Made by a program: the position numbers and the translations under genes
In this document: piece by piece, positions 31,845 to 43,239 of the stretch
How positions within the stretch are numbered: the first letter of the stretch is position 1
Layout: the number at the start of each line of letters is the position of its first letter
Assembly: GCA_019775845.1 (NCBI GenBank)
Contig: JADQAV010000024.1
Span: 124,001 to 188,000, forward strand
Reading direction: 5' to 3'
Source of the DNA: Myrmaecium sp. VS I D KN 1
Lineage: Eukaryota; Ascomycota; Dothideomycetes; Valsariales; Valsariaceae
DNA: 64,000 nt
Notes under the pieces: generated by a model
The model's database searches: none
Told to the model about the DNA's origin: nothing
The model's input: only the letters and a program-made list of their open reading frames with translations

Positions 31845-34546
31845 TCACAATCCTCCCTCACTCCCAAACCCCCCCACAAAATACTGCTCCTGCCTCTCCT
31901 TCCCCCGCGGCAACGGCGGCGGCTGCGGCCACCTCTCCACCACCCTCTCCTCCCCCGTCAACTGAACCCGCATACTCGCCAATCCCCCCTCATCCTCCCC
32001 ATCACCAACATCCAAAACAAACTCCCACCTCCCCGGCCACAACACCTTGTTCCCGCGCTCATCCGCCCGCGCCAGCGCCCCCACCGTCACATCCAACCCC
32101 ACCTCCCTCGTCTCCCCCGGCGCCAAGTCGTGCAGGCGCGCATACGCCACCAACACCTTCCTCGGCCGCGGCGCCGGCCCCGCATCCGCGCTGCGCGCGA
32201 AGAGCAGCGCCACGTAGTCGCTTGCGCGAGCACCGGTGTTCGTGACGTTCAGCGTGAACGGGTGGGGGAGGAGGCCGCATGTGTCCGGGTAAGTAGCGTT
32301 GCAGCGGGCGAAGATAGACGGGATGGCGATGCTGCTGTTGGCACCGGGCAACGTGAACGCCGCCGCAAAGCTGGTATAATGCAACCCGAACCCGAAAGGA
32401 AACGTCGGGGTGCCGTTGTACCACCTATACGTGCGCCCCGGCGCCCCCCTGCCGCCGCCGCCGCCATCGTGCGGCCGCAGCGCCATATCCGTCATCGGCA
32501 GCGCGGCGGCGTAGGACGCGGGGTACTGGGTGACGGGCAGGCGGCCGGCGGGCGCGGCCGCGCCGGTGAGGACGTCGAGCAGCGCGCGCCCGCCTTCCTG
32601 GCCCGGGTAGCCGGCCCAGAGGAGGGCGGAGATGTTGGGGTTGGCGCGCAGGGGCGCGCTGTCGAGTTGCCCGCCGCCCATGGCGAGGATGATGGTCGGC
32701 TTGCCGAGCGCGGCGAGCGCGCGGATCAGGTCGAGTTGCGCGCCGGTCCAGGCGAGGGTGTCGCGGTCGCGGCCTTCGGATTCGATGGCGTTGTCGATGC
32801 CGTCGGCGATGAGGATGGTGGAGGAGGCGGATGCGGCGGCGAAGGCCGCGTCCCAGGAGTTGGTCGTCGGGTCGCCTTGTCCGCCGACGCCGGCGGCGTA
32901 TCGCACCGTGACGCCGGGCAGCTGCTGCGCGGCCCAGAGCGGGGACCGCAGGTGCGGGGCCACGCCGCCGTAGTTGCCTTGCATCTGCGTGGTGGCGTTG
33001 GCCCAGCTGCCGATGAGGGCGATAGTGGTGGTGTTGGTTTGGTTGGCGAGGTTCAAGGGCAGCGTGCCGTCGTTCTTGAGCAGTGTGATGCCGGAGACGG
33101 CGGCGCGGTAGGCGAGCGCCTGCGCCTCCGGCGTGTTGACGTTCGCGTACGTGAGCTGCCGGTAGGGCTGCATCGCCGGCGGATCGAAGTAGCCCACTCG
33201 GACGAGGGAGGCGTACTGCCGGACGAGCGCGCGGTCGAGGACGGTCTCGTTGATGAGGCCTTGCGCCAGGGCGCCGGGGAGGTAGCGTTGGTAATACGTG
33301 CCGCAGTTGAGGTCGGTGCCGGCGTTCAGCGCGTCCGCCACGGCCTGCTCCCGGCTCCCCGCCCACTCGTGCGGCAGGTAGATATTCTGGATGGAGTCGC
33401 AGTCGCTCGTCACCCACCCCCCTTCTTCTTCCTCCTCGTCCACGCCCCAGCCCCAGTGCTCCCGCAGCAGCGTCTGCAGCAGGTACGGGTCCGCGCAGGT
33501 GGGCACCCCGTTCAGCGCGTTGTAGGTGCACATAAACGCGCCCACGTGCGCGTCCCGCGCGCAGCTCTGGAAGGCCGGGGTGTAGTACTCGCTCAGGTCT
33601 TGCAGGGAAATTTGGGCGTCGAATTGGTAGCGGAGGTTGCCGTTCCAGGACTCCATGTCGTAGCCTGCATGAAAATCCTCACGTATGAGTAAGTGACGAA
33701 AAGAGAGAGAGAGAGGGAGGGAGAGATAGAGATGTCTCAACTCACCAGCAAAATGCTTGCACGTCGCCACCACCCTCCAATACCTCCCTTCCCCACCCTG
33801 CAACCCCTCAATCAGCGCCCTCACATACCGCGCCAGATGAAACGGATCCTCCCCGGGCGTCTCCTGGCCACGTCCCCAGCGGGGGTCACGGAAGGGGTTG
33901 ATATTCGGCGTCCAGAAGTCCAGGCCGGACCGGTTGGCGTTGCTGAAGGTGCGCGCCTCGGTCGCGATGACCGTGCCGACCGCCCGGATTAGGTCGTCGT
34001 CGAAGGCGGCGCCCATGAGGATCGGCTGTGGGAAGGAGGTCGCGGAGCTGTAGGCTCCGTTGTTGGAGAAGTTGACGCCGGGACTGCTGGCGATGCCGTG
34101 GAGGGCTTCTTGCCTGTGTGAGGGAAGGAAGGGGGGTTAGTCTTGCGGTGTCGTTTTGGCATGAGGGGAATGACTGGTACATACCACCACTGATACCCCG
34201 GCAATCCCAGTCGCGGCACGCCGGGGCTCACACTCCCCATATTCGCCATCTTCTCCTCGACCGTCATCAGATCCACGAGCGCTCTCGCCCTCTTCACCGG
34301 ACCTAATCGTTTTTCGATCCCGTTAACGAAAGAAGCTCACCACCAATGAGCAATAAGCAAGGAGAGAAGGAGAAAAGGAGAAGGGAAAGGGAATTTAAAC
34401 TTACTCAAACTAACATCGCAAATCCCCTCATCCTTCATCGGTCCATTGACGCAGTCCGGAAACGAGGCGGCCACCTGTTCGACGCCGCAGAGCAGGAGCA
34501 GCAGTAGGCCGCCGAGCAAGTTGCGGGGCGGCATCATCATCATCAT
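31845..34546 (-). CDS. Secreted GH3 exo-1,4-beta-xylosidase
   Basis: This enzyme removes xylose from the non-reducing ends of xylo-oligosaccharides outside the cell. Exons 34546-34405, 34302-34185, 34113-33746 and 33664-31845 give about 815 residues, normal for fungal GH3 xylosidases. The start is the first of five consecutive Met codons, followed by a strong signal peptide (NLLGGLLLLLLCGVEQVAAS). Domain 1 shows CDVSLSPVKRARALVDLMT, YQWWQEALHGIASSPGVNFS, the NINPFRDPRWGRGQETPGED block and VATCKHFAGYDMESW. The nucleophile is the Asp in GWVTSDCDSIQNIY. The second domain and the C-terminal fibronectin-like domain (LNVTNTGARASDYVALLFA) are complete, and several NxT/S sites suggest N-glycosylation. 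Two inverted GGCTAAA boxes upstream suggest induction by a XlnR/Xyr1-type regulator. Confidence 0.94.
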
Positions 34547-34683
34547 CGTCGATAATGACAAGGTTCTGAGAAGAGGAGAGAGAAGAGGAGAGTAACTGAA
34601 AAGGAAAACGGCGGAAAGCTTCTTATAACGACATACCGTACGTTGATTTATGACCTTGGTACCTGACCGGATAAAACTGAACC

Positions 34684-34751
34684 GGCTAAATGAATACCAT
34701 CCATCATCCATCGACTTTCTTGCAGTGAGTCCGTAAAGAAGTGATTTAGCC
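34684..34751. promoter_or_regulatory. Inverted pair of GGCTAAA (XlnR/Xyr1-type) boxes
   Basis: GGCTAAA occurs at 34684-34690 and its reverse complement TTTAGCC at 34745-34751, 138 and about 200 bp upstream of the beta-xylosidase ATG. GGCTAA(A) is the published core site of the zinc binuclear cluster activators XlnR and Xyr1 that control xylanolytic genes. The pairing in inverted orientation fits known functional promoters, but binding here is an inference. Confidence 0.55.
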
Positions 34752-35817
34752 CCAAGCTGCCATCGTCGTCGATCTTACCCGTCCCGGCCCGGCGCGCGCG
34801 GGGAGGAGTGGGGTTGGACGTGGGGCTGGGGCGCGGGGAATGGGATTCGAATGCGGGGAAAGGTTCTCTTATGTATCCTGTTTAGGTATTTCGGTAAGAA
34901 CCTTGGGAAGGGGGATGAAAGAAAAAGCTCGCCCATTGATTTTCTGGCTATGGTGACTAATACATGTATGTATGTGAGAGCTAACATACTCGAAGTAAAG
35001 AAGAAGAAGTAAAGAAGAACTGAAGAAGGCCTAATTGTTTCTCACTTTCCCCTCTTCTTTCTGTGTGTGTGCATGGGGAGTGTGTATGTGCAACCAAAGG
35101 CGCTCCATCAAGAAAGTGTGTAGGGGGTGTGGGAAAGGAAAGGGGCTGCATGCCAAAGAATCGCCATCAAGGCAAGCAAAAAAGAAGAAACCAATTATAG
35201 AATCAAGGCCGTCAATAAGGACCAAAAAAAGAAGAAGAAAGGTAGCAAGAAGAAGCAGAAAGAGAAGGGGTGCTAAAACACACAAACTACCCAAAGATAG
35301 AAACCCAAAAATGGGAGAAGAAAAAAGAAAAAGAAACCTCCTTCCTTTCCCCGCCAAGTGTGACCCTTTCCGCCCCATAATGAACAGTTAGTCCACGGAA
35401 TTGTGCCTCGCCTCATTAAACCCAGGTGTTTTGTATTCCCGCCCCTCATCCAACAGAAAAGCCAAGAAAAGGAAAAAGAGGTAAGGAAAGAAAGGAAAAA
35501 GAATCTTAAGCCTATCGTATCCCTCAAACCGATTCCTGCTCATGGACGGTCCGTATCATTGTTACTGCATCCGTATAGGTAGTTATCGCTGGAGGAAGGA
35601 AGGGAGGGAGTGGAAAACCCACCAGAAATGGAAGGCCGAAGTTGAAATAGTACCGCTCGACGGCGGCGCCGAGTGGGAAGAAAGAAACAAGAAATCGAAA
35701 CGAGGTTCGATATCAAGACAAACTTCGCGGGGCTCCAGGAAGGAGAATCCCCCGTCCAACAACCAATTCTATCCAATCCAATCCAATCCAATCCAAGTAC
35801 CGATGGCGTGCCGCTTC
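34752..35817. other. Intergenic with a long purine-rich tract
   Basis: This is the distal beta-xylosidase upstream region and the 3' flank of the coiled-coil gene. From about 35,100 to 35,345 the + strand is mostly A and G, with many AAGAAG units. A five-copy ATCCA repeat lies at 35771-35796. I see no gene. Confidence 0.5.
35771..35796 (+). repeat. (ATCCA)5 microsatellite
   Basis: Five perfect copies of a 5-bp unit lie just downstream of the stop codon of the coiled-coil gene, probably in its 3' UTR. Confidence 0.9.
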
Positions 35818-38800
35818 TTACGCTCCCTGAGAGACCATCCGGACGCTCTCGCCCTCGAGCATGTCGCTATCCGCATCCGTCATGTCGCCTTCCTCCACGC
35901 CGATGCCGGAATCATATTGCCGCTTGTTGGGCGCGCGCGAGAAGCCGAACCGACGAGCGATGCTGGTGATGGGCGAGAGGGTACCAAGGCGACGTTGGCT
36001 TGCGGGCTGCGAGCCGCGAGGCGTCTTCAGTCCGTTGATGGTCACGTGTTCGTGAGCGACACGCACGCCTTCCACCGTTGCGTTCTCAACGGCGCTCAGA
36101 CTGCTACGGCTACGCTTGAGAAATGCCTGGCTGCGTGCCTCGTTGCGGTCGTAGGCGGTGCGCACTTCGGCCTGCAGGCTGTTGATCGTCTCCTCGGTGT
36201 ATTGCACGTACTGCCTGAATTCCTCCTTGAGATGCTCGAGAGAGGTGGAAAGCTCGGCCATCTTAGCGGCGCGAGTGTCGGCAATGACTTGCAAGCCATA
36301 AATCTCCTCCGTCTTAGCCTTGATCGTGTCATTGAGCTCGTTGACGGTCTGGTTGTAATCGGACTGCCACTTCGCAATTTGGTTCTCACGCTCGACGACG
36401 CTCTCTCGCAACTCCTGAGTTTCCTGCTCGTGCGCAATTTCGGCATCATGCGCCTTCTGCATCTCTTCCTGGAGATGGGCTTCGAGCTCCTGGCGACGGA
36501 GCCGGAGTTCCTCGAGGTCCTCGGTATTACCTTGCAGAGTGTACTCGTAGTCGGCGATTTTGGCGTCACGTTCAGCAATAGCCTGAGCCTTCTCAGCTTC
36601 GACTGCTTGAATATTTTCTTCGAGCGCAGCCAGTTGCTCTTCCAGGACAGCAATCTCCCCAGCACGGGCGGCTGCAAGGCTTTCGGCTTCCTCACGCCGC
36701 TCAATCTCCTCAGACATATCCATCTGGTACTGTTCTTCGCGCTCCGCCGCCTTGTCTGCAAGCTCTTCCTCCACGGCCCGCATGGACTGTTGAAGACCGA
36801 AAATCTTTTGTCGCAGCTCATTCGCGACATCCCCGTTCTCGTTGATTTGGTGCTCGAGCTGGGCAATTTTATCCTCCTGTTCCTCGACCGTCTCTTCCAA
36901 CTTTTCTTTCCTCGCCTGCTCCTCGTCCCTCTCGACGGCCACAGTTTCAAGTTCTTCACGTAGCTCTGCGAGCTCCGCCTCAAGGTCTGAGATTTGGTCC
37001 CTGTAATCAGCGATGGCTTCTTCTCTATCTTCCAATTCCTCCTCCGCAGCCTTACGCTGGCGCTTCTCCGCCTCGTTAGTGGTCGTCAGTGCGGACAGCT
37101 GCTCACGATAGTCGTCGAGTGCAGATTCCACCTTCTCAATCTTCAATTCCAACTCGGTGGTGAACTTGGTCTTTTCATCAATGTCCGCTTCAGCAAGTTC
37201 ACGATGATATCTCTCAGTGTCGAGCTGCTTCTGAAGTTCCGCTGTTTCAGCAGAGTGTTTCTGTTCCATCTCAGCGATGGCATTTGCGTGTTCCTTTTCG
37301 GTGCGTTCGATGAGAGCTTCAAGGCTTGAGACCTCTTCACGGTAGCCCTGAATGGCCGTCTTCAGACGATCGTGAGACTCATGAAGGTCGGTGGACTCGG
37401 TCCGGAAAGCCTCAAGTTGTTCCTGAACCTGTGCCAGTTCCTCTTCGCGGCCCTGCAGATTTCCTTTCACTTCCTCGAGCTCTTCCTCCAGATCCACGAT
37501 GTATTTGGATTTCTCGTCGGAATCCTTATCGAGATTAGAGAATTTCTCGTCCAGCTCCGCTTTGTTATGTGCAAATTCCTCTAGCTTGATGACAAGGCCT
37601 TTGTGTTGATCGACCAGCACATTCTGAGTGCGGATGTACTCCTCGATTGTCTTGAGCTGCTCGTCCCGAGTTTGGATCAAGCCTCGCACGTGACTGAGTA
37701 GGAAGGGCAGGACTTCCTTGTTCGGTAGATCAGTAGGCATTGCGCCGGGAAGGAGATCCTCGATTTCAAGACGCGAGTCACGGAAGACGGCTCTAAGGTG
37801 CTGGAGAATAACTTCTGGGTCGGCGTCTCCATGTGAAAAACCCAAGCTGCGGAGCTCCACAGTCATGATGTCGACGGCGGACTTTGAAGCAGCAAGGTCG
37901 CTGTGCAGACGCCTCACAGTCTCTTGAAATTGGAAGATTTCGGTCTCATGATCGCGATCAGGCAAGGACACTTGAGTCGTGGCCTCAGAATAGCCCGGGA
38001 TGACAGAAATGCTGGTGTGTCCATCGTTCACCCGATACTTGTCCGTGTTCGGTCCTGTAATGGTGGTTTCCATCGGTATCGGGATGTCTTCTGGTCTAAC
38101 GAGCACCAGCCCGTCGTCGTCATCAGAAACAGAATCCACATCGGCGTAGTCAGCCTGGACGCCATCACTTGTAAGAGCATCGATCTGTCGCTCCTGGTCT
38201 TCCTGATGCTGCTGGATTTCTGCTCGAAGACGTCGGATCTCGTCCTCCAGGGCTTGAAACTGCTCGTCCCGCTGGTCTCGGTAACCAGCGGCATCGATGC
38301 CCAGCTGACGCTGAGCTTCAAGAGCGTTGATCAGCTCTTGCTCACGCTCCTCTTTCTGGCGGATCAGATGACGCAACTGCTTAAGCTCTTGCTTGCGCTT
38401 CGCGTCCTCGCGCTTCTGTTCCTCAATCTCGTTGACCTCCTCACTCATGTGGCTCCGGCGCAACCGACGCCTCGTGCGACCGTCAAGGACCGACCGAAGA
38501 GGAGAGAACTGAAGCTCCTGGTAAGACTTCTCATTGCCAGTACGGTCGGAAAGGGAACGCGACGGTGCGGGACGCTGCGCCCTGGTGGGTCTGGCAGGAG
38601 TTATGATGGTTTGTGTAGTTGTCGTCCTGGCGATCATCTCCGCCGGTGGCTCTGAGAAGCCCACGCGACCATCGACGACAATATGATCATTGCCTTCGCT
38701 CGCCTCCCTGACCGGGTTCAGGTCCTCCAACGCCTCAGCTGGTCCGACGGAGGCGTGTTTGACGCGTTTCTTGCTGCGACGAGGTCCATGGTTGCCGGAT

Positions 38801-38928
38801 GACGACTGGGGTACCGTTCCTTCAACGCTCTCATTGACCTGATTGTCGATCGAAGCCGTGCTCGCGCGACGTTTGTGGCCACGAGCATGGCTCTGGCTAG
38901 AGGAAGGGCCTGCCCTTATGCGAGCCAT
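35818..38928 (-). CDS. Large coiled-coil protein (1036 aa), function unknown
   Basis: A single uninterrupted frame starts at MARIRAGPSSSQSHARGHKR. The first 160 residues are basic and Ser-rich, with RRSKKRVKHA as a possible nuclear localisation signal. From about residue 160 to 890 the protein is almost entirely charged heptad-type sequence rich in Glu, Gln, Leu, Arg and Lys (for example EIRRLRAEIQQHQEDQERQI), a long coiled coil with a break around 270-330. The C-terminal 130 residues are again basic and Ser-rich (SPITSIARRFGFSRAPNKRQ) with an acidic end. Similar fungal proteins have been labelled M protein repeat proteins, which reflects only the coiled coil. A structural or tethering role is likely; nuclear location is inferred from the basic motifs. 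It is divergent from the F-box gene. Confidence 0.85.
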   Translation of the reverse strand: MARIRAGPSSSQSHARGHKRRASTASIDNQVNESVEGTVPQSSSGNHGPRRSKKRVKHASVGPAEALEDLNPVREASEGNDHIVVDGRVGFSEPPAEMIARTTTTQTIITPARPTRAQRPAPSRSLSDRTGNEKSYQELQFSPLRSVLDGRTRRRLRRSHMSEEVNEIEEQKREDAKRKQELKQLRHLIRQKEEREQELINALEAQRQLGIDAAGYRDQRDEQFQALEDEIRRLRAEIQQHQEDQERQIDALTSDGVQADYADVDSVSDDDDGLVLVRPEDIPIPMETTITGPNTDKYRVNDGHTSISVIPGYSEATTQVSLPDRDHETEIFQFQETVRRLHSDLAASKSAVDIMTVELRSLGFSHGDADPEVILQHLRAVFRDSRLEIEDLLPGAMPTDLPNKEVLPFLLSHVRGLIQTRDEQLKTIEEYIRTQNVLVDQHKGLVIKLEEFAHNKAELDEKFSNLDKDSDEKSKYIVDLEEELEEVKGNLQGREEELAQVQEQLEAFRTESTDLHESHDRLKTAIQGYREEVSSLEALIERTEKEHANAIAEMEQKHSAETAELQKQLDTERYHRELAEADIDEKTKFTTELELKIEKVESALDDYREQLSALTTTNEAEKRQRKAAEEELEDREEAIADYRDQISDLEAELAELREELETVAVERDEEQARKEKLEETVEEQEDKIAQLEHQINENGDVANELRQKIFGLQQSMRAVEEELADKAAEREEQYQMDMSEEIERREEAESLAAARAGEIAVLEEQLAALEENIQAVEAEKAQAIAERDAKIADYEYTLQGNTEDLEELRLRRQELEAHLQEEMQKAHDAEIAHEQETQELRESVVERENQIAKWQSDYNQTVNELNDTIKAKTEEIYGLQVIADTRAAKMAELSTSLEHLKEEFRQYVQYTEETINSLQAEVRTAYDRNEARSQAFLKRSRSSLSAVENATVEGVRVAHEHVTINGLKTPRGSQPASQRRLGTLSPITSIARRFGFSRAPNKRQYDSGIGVEEGDMTDADSDMLEGESVRMVSQGA

Positions 38929-40534
38929 GGCGCAACAGAGCTAGTCTGGTGAGGGACAGGGGTTGGGATTGACGTGCGAAATGTGGTGAGAGCGTTGGTG
39001 CAGGAAGCTGCGCCAAACAGCGAGAAAGGCGACGTCGGGATGGACGGTGTGTTGAGGTCGCGAATCCAATTGCGTGGAGCAAGTCAAAAGGGGACAAGAT
39101 AGCAGCGTAGAGGAAATAAAAAGGTACACAAGAAGGGATAGCAAGAAGTGGTTATGCGTCCGTGAGCAGGTGGGGAGAGCAAAAGTTGGGAAGGGAAGAA
39201 AGGTGGATGAAGCAAGCTCTCGTCATAAGGGTAGCGTAGGAGGTGTTAGGTGGGTAGCGGGCGTTGCCAAGTGACGACGAGAAATTGTTGCAGCCCAGCC
39301 ACCGCAACAGGCAAAAGGCGGCGGACAAGCTGCGGCTGCGGACAATTTCGAAACCTTCTTTACGCAGCGCAAACCGCCTAGGCAACCGTGCATAACAGCG
39401 TACATACAGCACCTAGGTACATAATCGTTTGTATCTACTAACTACTACTACATGAACGCGACAGGTATATAGGTATTCTACACGCATACATCCCGTACAG
39501 TAATACCTACTACGAACAACACAGGATACATACACCCATCGGTCTCCTATTGACCAGATTCTGGATGCTCCTGTTGCCGGGTGATCACCTATGCCGTCAT
39601 CGCAGCAACATGTCCTCGTACCCTCTCCTATGCCGTCATACATAACTTTGTCCGCAAGTGCTAACGTTAGCGAGGTGAAGGTGCCTTAGGATATGCAAGT
39701 GATGCTGCCTGATCGTACCTAGGAGACCTAGGCTACCATAGCTCGTCGATGCTAGGCAACCACGGCTGTGGCGTCCGGTGACGGGAGGCATTACGGGACG
39801 AATCACAAGGGCGAGAAATGGCGGCAAGTGGCTCGCCTGCAGAATGCCCAGGCGGGCAGCGGAGTGGCTAAAGCTGCCCACGCACTCTTACCCACCTGGT
39901 GCCGCTCCACGTTCGCTAAGAGCCGACCTACTGCACCGGACATCATTACGGATGATCGACGAACAGGTCGGCGGTAATTGCATACTAGTGTGCATGTATA
40001 GATACATTTTCTTGCAAAGAAACCCAGCCTATTAGGCCGATCATCTCAGCATGAGTACAGTATTGTACGTCAAACAGGTACTATTTGGTATTACTACTTA
40101 CAGTACCAATGTACTGTACTGTATTTAATTCCGTACCTGGCAGTAGTACCTTATTAGGTCATCATGGGACCTCCCGCAGTAGTGCTCCGCAGCTATCTAT
40201 GTACTGTATGAGTATCACCACTATTCCGTTCGCCGCTATCTAACCTCGACTGTGATACTCCGATGTCTCCTTCATGCGACGCGATCCCTCCGCGGCTTCA
40301 CGTCCACGCCGACTGATGTCAGCGGCTCGTTCTCGCTATCCAGCACGGAGCCCGCTTCCGGACAACGGCCCTCCCCTCATCCATTCGCTTCTACCATTAT
40401 TTGCGTGAGGACTTCGTCGTTTGCCGTCTTCCATTTAATCAGCTTAAGCACCCTCAACGCGCCAGGCGAAAGGCGGAGCCAAAGGCAGTTAAGGAGGACT
40501 GTGGCCGCCCTTCCTCATTCCCTCATCTGCCAAC
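38929..40534. promoter_or_regulatory. Divergent intergenic region, coiled-coil / F-box genes
   Basis: This 1.6 kb gap must hold both promoters. Between 39,400 and 40,210 it is rich in short TACCTA/GGTAC-type words and TACTGTA repeats, a texture also seen at 48.8-49.0 kb and 53-54.6 kb. No open frame here looks like a gene. Confidence 0.45.
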
Positions 40535-42200
40535 ATGGCGGATGATGGACAGCCCTCAAGATTGCTTGGGCTCCCGGGAGAACTCCTCGAGGGTGTGATC
40601 AGATATCTGATGCCAACCGACCTATCTCGCCTGTTGCGAGCATCTCGCGGACTTCGACAGTTCATCATTGAATCACCTCAGTGGCGTCAGTTCTTCTTGA
40701 TAAGCACTCACGGCGCTGATCTGCGACCTCTCGACCTCCAGTCGCACCGCGCCGTCTACGATTTCTACACCGGATCCATGGGTCATTTCTGGTTTCTGAC
40801 CGAACGCAAGCTGTGGTTTGGTGACATGGAGTTCGAGGGGAAGCTGGCCATCGCCCGGTTCAATCCACACGATCCTGCCATCGAAGTGTTGCCCCTCACG
40901 GCAACTCGCCCGAATAACCCGTTGGTCAACTGGACTCGTGACGCGAACGTTGTCTACCATCCCTTCGCTCCCGCTGTGTCCGTGGAAGCGGACGCTATCG
41001 TGGTCCGCATCACTCCCGAGAGCCTAGCACAAGCGCAAGGGAAATCCTACCCCGCAGAAGAGGTGCCCATGGGAATATATGGCGGTTCTTACCTCCTCCA
41101 ATCAAGTTTCATGTTCACCTTCGCAACAGAATCGGCTGCCAGGGATCCGTGGCCACCTCGTTCCTTGCCCGCTGTTCAACGCACACCCAGGAGCCTGGTG
41201 CAGAGACCGCATGAAAACGACGAAAGAGCACCCTCTTCGATCAGAAAATCACGAGGCACATTTTGCGTCCGGATGCGGCCAACCGGCGCCGGAAACCGTT
41301 TCCTACCTCGCCTGCTCCAATTTGACGAAGCGAACATCGGCAACGCGATGAACCGATTTCTAGGTCGAGATGTCCTCTACGGGACATTGCCCGAAGAGTG
41401 CTATACACCGACTCCGCAGAAACCCTGGCGCGGTATCTGGGTCGGTGATTACGAGGGCCATGGGACCGAATTTCTCGTCTTCCTCCAGCCCGACGAGCCC
41501 TCCCCGCTACCTAGAAAGGCAGGGAAAGCGTTGAGGCTGATAAACAGAGTGCGACGCGATGCTCAAGATCATGAGTACGACGTCTCGGATCCGGCAAGCC
41601 CTAACAGCGATACGGACGATTCTGATGACGATGACGATCCCGCGATGTTGGAACGTCTGGGCCCCGCGATCGCAAGAGAATTCGCGCCGGAGCATAACGC
41701 CGCTTACCCGGGCGCCGGTCAGCACGGCGAATACAGCGGACGCCTCGAAGCCGTCAAGCTGACCGGCGACGAAAACGTTCCGAGAGGCCAGCCGAGCTTC
41801 ATCATCCCCGACTTGGGAGAGGCGGGATATGTCCGCACGGCGGACGAGCCGGAGTTCGCGGGCGCTCGGATCGTCCTGAGTCTGGGACATGTTGCCGCTC
41901 GAGGCTTCAAGAACGGTAAGTCGTCTATTTTCCCCATGTCCCTTCATCAAGCCCCTCCTCACCGTCCTCGCATCCACTGTACATAACCAAATCAACCACA
42001 CTAACATCCTCCTTCCTTTTCCTCATCCAGACTCCTACACCCCCGCCCAAGCCTTCCTCCTCGACCACGACACCATCGTCCAGTACTGGCTCGACTTCGG
42101 CCATATGTCCTTCTTCCGCCGCCTTCCCATCGACTCCTTCCTCACCTACGGCTTCGACCGGCTGCGGTTGGGGAGGTCGAAGCAGTTGTCGTCGGGATAA
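40535..42200 (+). CDS. F-box protein
   Basis: Exons 40535-41915 and 42031-42200 give about 516 residues. The N-terminal F-box (LLGLPGELLEGVIRYLMPTD, then LSRLLRASRGLRQF) is the Skp1-binding motif, so the protein is a probable substrate receptor of an SCF ubiquitin ligase. The central part contains the fungal motif PWRGIWVGDYEGHGTEFLVF, known from a family of fungal F-box proteins. An acidic stretch (DTDDSDDDDDP) precedes a C-terminal domain that continues over the splice into DSYTPAQAFLLDHDTIVQYW. The intron has a clear CACTAAC branch site. Substrates are unknown. The segment around residues 215-260 is rich in Pro and Arg and less conserved-looking, but the frame is open throughout. Confidence 0.85.
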
Positions 42201-43239
42201 GGCTACCTGGCCGCGCGCCGACGCGTTAACGGCACTTTTTGATGATTGGCTATGCTTTCCCTCATGATATCCTCGTTATTTCTCCTTTCTTCCATGATTC
42301 TCTTTGCTCCTTGAGACCCTTCGGAGCGGGATCCTCTGTCTTGCGCAGATGGCTGGTCTATTACCGGAGGACGCCGGAGGGGGCAGGAGGTGTTGTCTTC
42401 CTACCCTCGCCCGCTTTTCCTTTTCTTTCTCCTTTTCTTTCTCCTTTTCATTCTCCTCCTTTTCTTTCCTTTCCTCTTCTCCTGTGTCAGCTCTTTTCCT
42501 TGCTCGTCTAACTTATATCCCCACTCCGCTAAGGCTGAGACCGAGGCTGAGGCGCTAAGAACCGCATTCTATTGCACGGCCCCTTTCCGGGGCGCTTACA
42601 GAGTTACTTAGGTTAGGACCTAAGCTACATACCTACGGCCTCTGTAACGATTCTCTTTCTCTCTTTCTTTCCTGTCGTACCACTCTGACGATGACGATGG
42701 GAAACGTACTATACCATCTACCGACGCTTTAGGTAACGTTTTATACCACTCTATACTCTCTCTCTCTCTCCCTTTATCCTTCATTGTTCTCCCGCACACC
42801 TCGGGTACCGGTCTGAAGAGCGACGGCATTGAGGTGACTGGGCATACTCGTGATTCCATGCGATGTCATGCCATGTTATATGAGTAAGGAAGGACGACAC
42901 GCGCACTCTGTCTGATTCTGAAACTCCTGTTCTTTCTTTTCTTTCCAAACACCTCTATCCCCAACCTTAACCGACGCGTTTTTATATCCCATCCTGTCCG
43001 ATCCGTGAAACCAGTTAACCGAAAAAACAAGGAACGATAAAAAAAAGAAAGAAAGTTACGCACCCACAACCCCGGTCATAAAAAAAGGGACAGAAACGGA
43101 AAGAAAAACAGGCCTCTGAACTCACGTCTGACTCTCATCTCCTCGAAAAACGTCAAAAAACACAGCATCTCCGTATCTCCACATACTCCAAACAAGGAGG
43201 GAAGCCAATCTCCTACCAAGTCCACAAATGGAACCCTAC
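42201..43239. other. Convergent 3' intergenic region with a pyrimidine tract
   Basis: About 1 kb between the stops of the F-box and DUF1769 genes. It contains a 70-bp pyrimidine tract (listed separately) and several poly-A and AAAG stretches near 43,040-43,110. No gene is seen. Confidence 0.5.
42413..42482 (+). repeat. Polypyrimidine tract with 12-bp tandem units
   Basis: An almost pure C/T stretch of 70 bp. CCTTTTCTTTCT occurs twice back to back from 42419, followed by a one-base variant. Confidence 0.85.

Noticed and set aside
31797-33692. 631-codon open frame on the plus strand
   Set aside because: It is antisense to the beta-xylosidase gene, in GC-rich DNA where stops are rare on the opposite strand, and its product has no sensible domain.
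35542-36963. 473-codon open frame on the plus strand
   Set aside because: It mirrors the coiled-coil gene. Its Leu-rich composition is the reverse-complement shadow of Glu/Lys codons.
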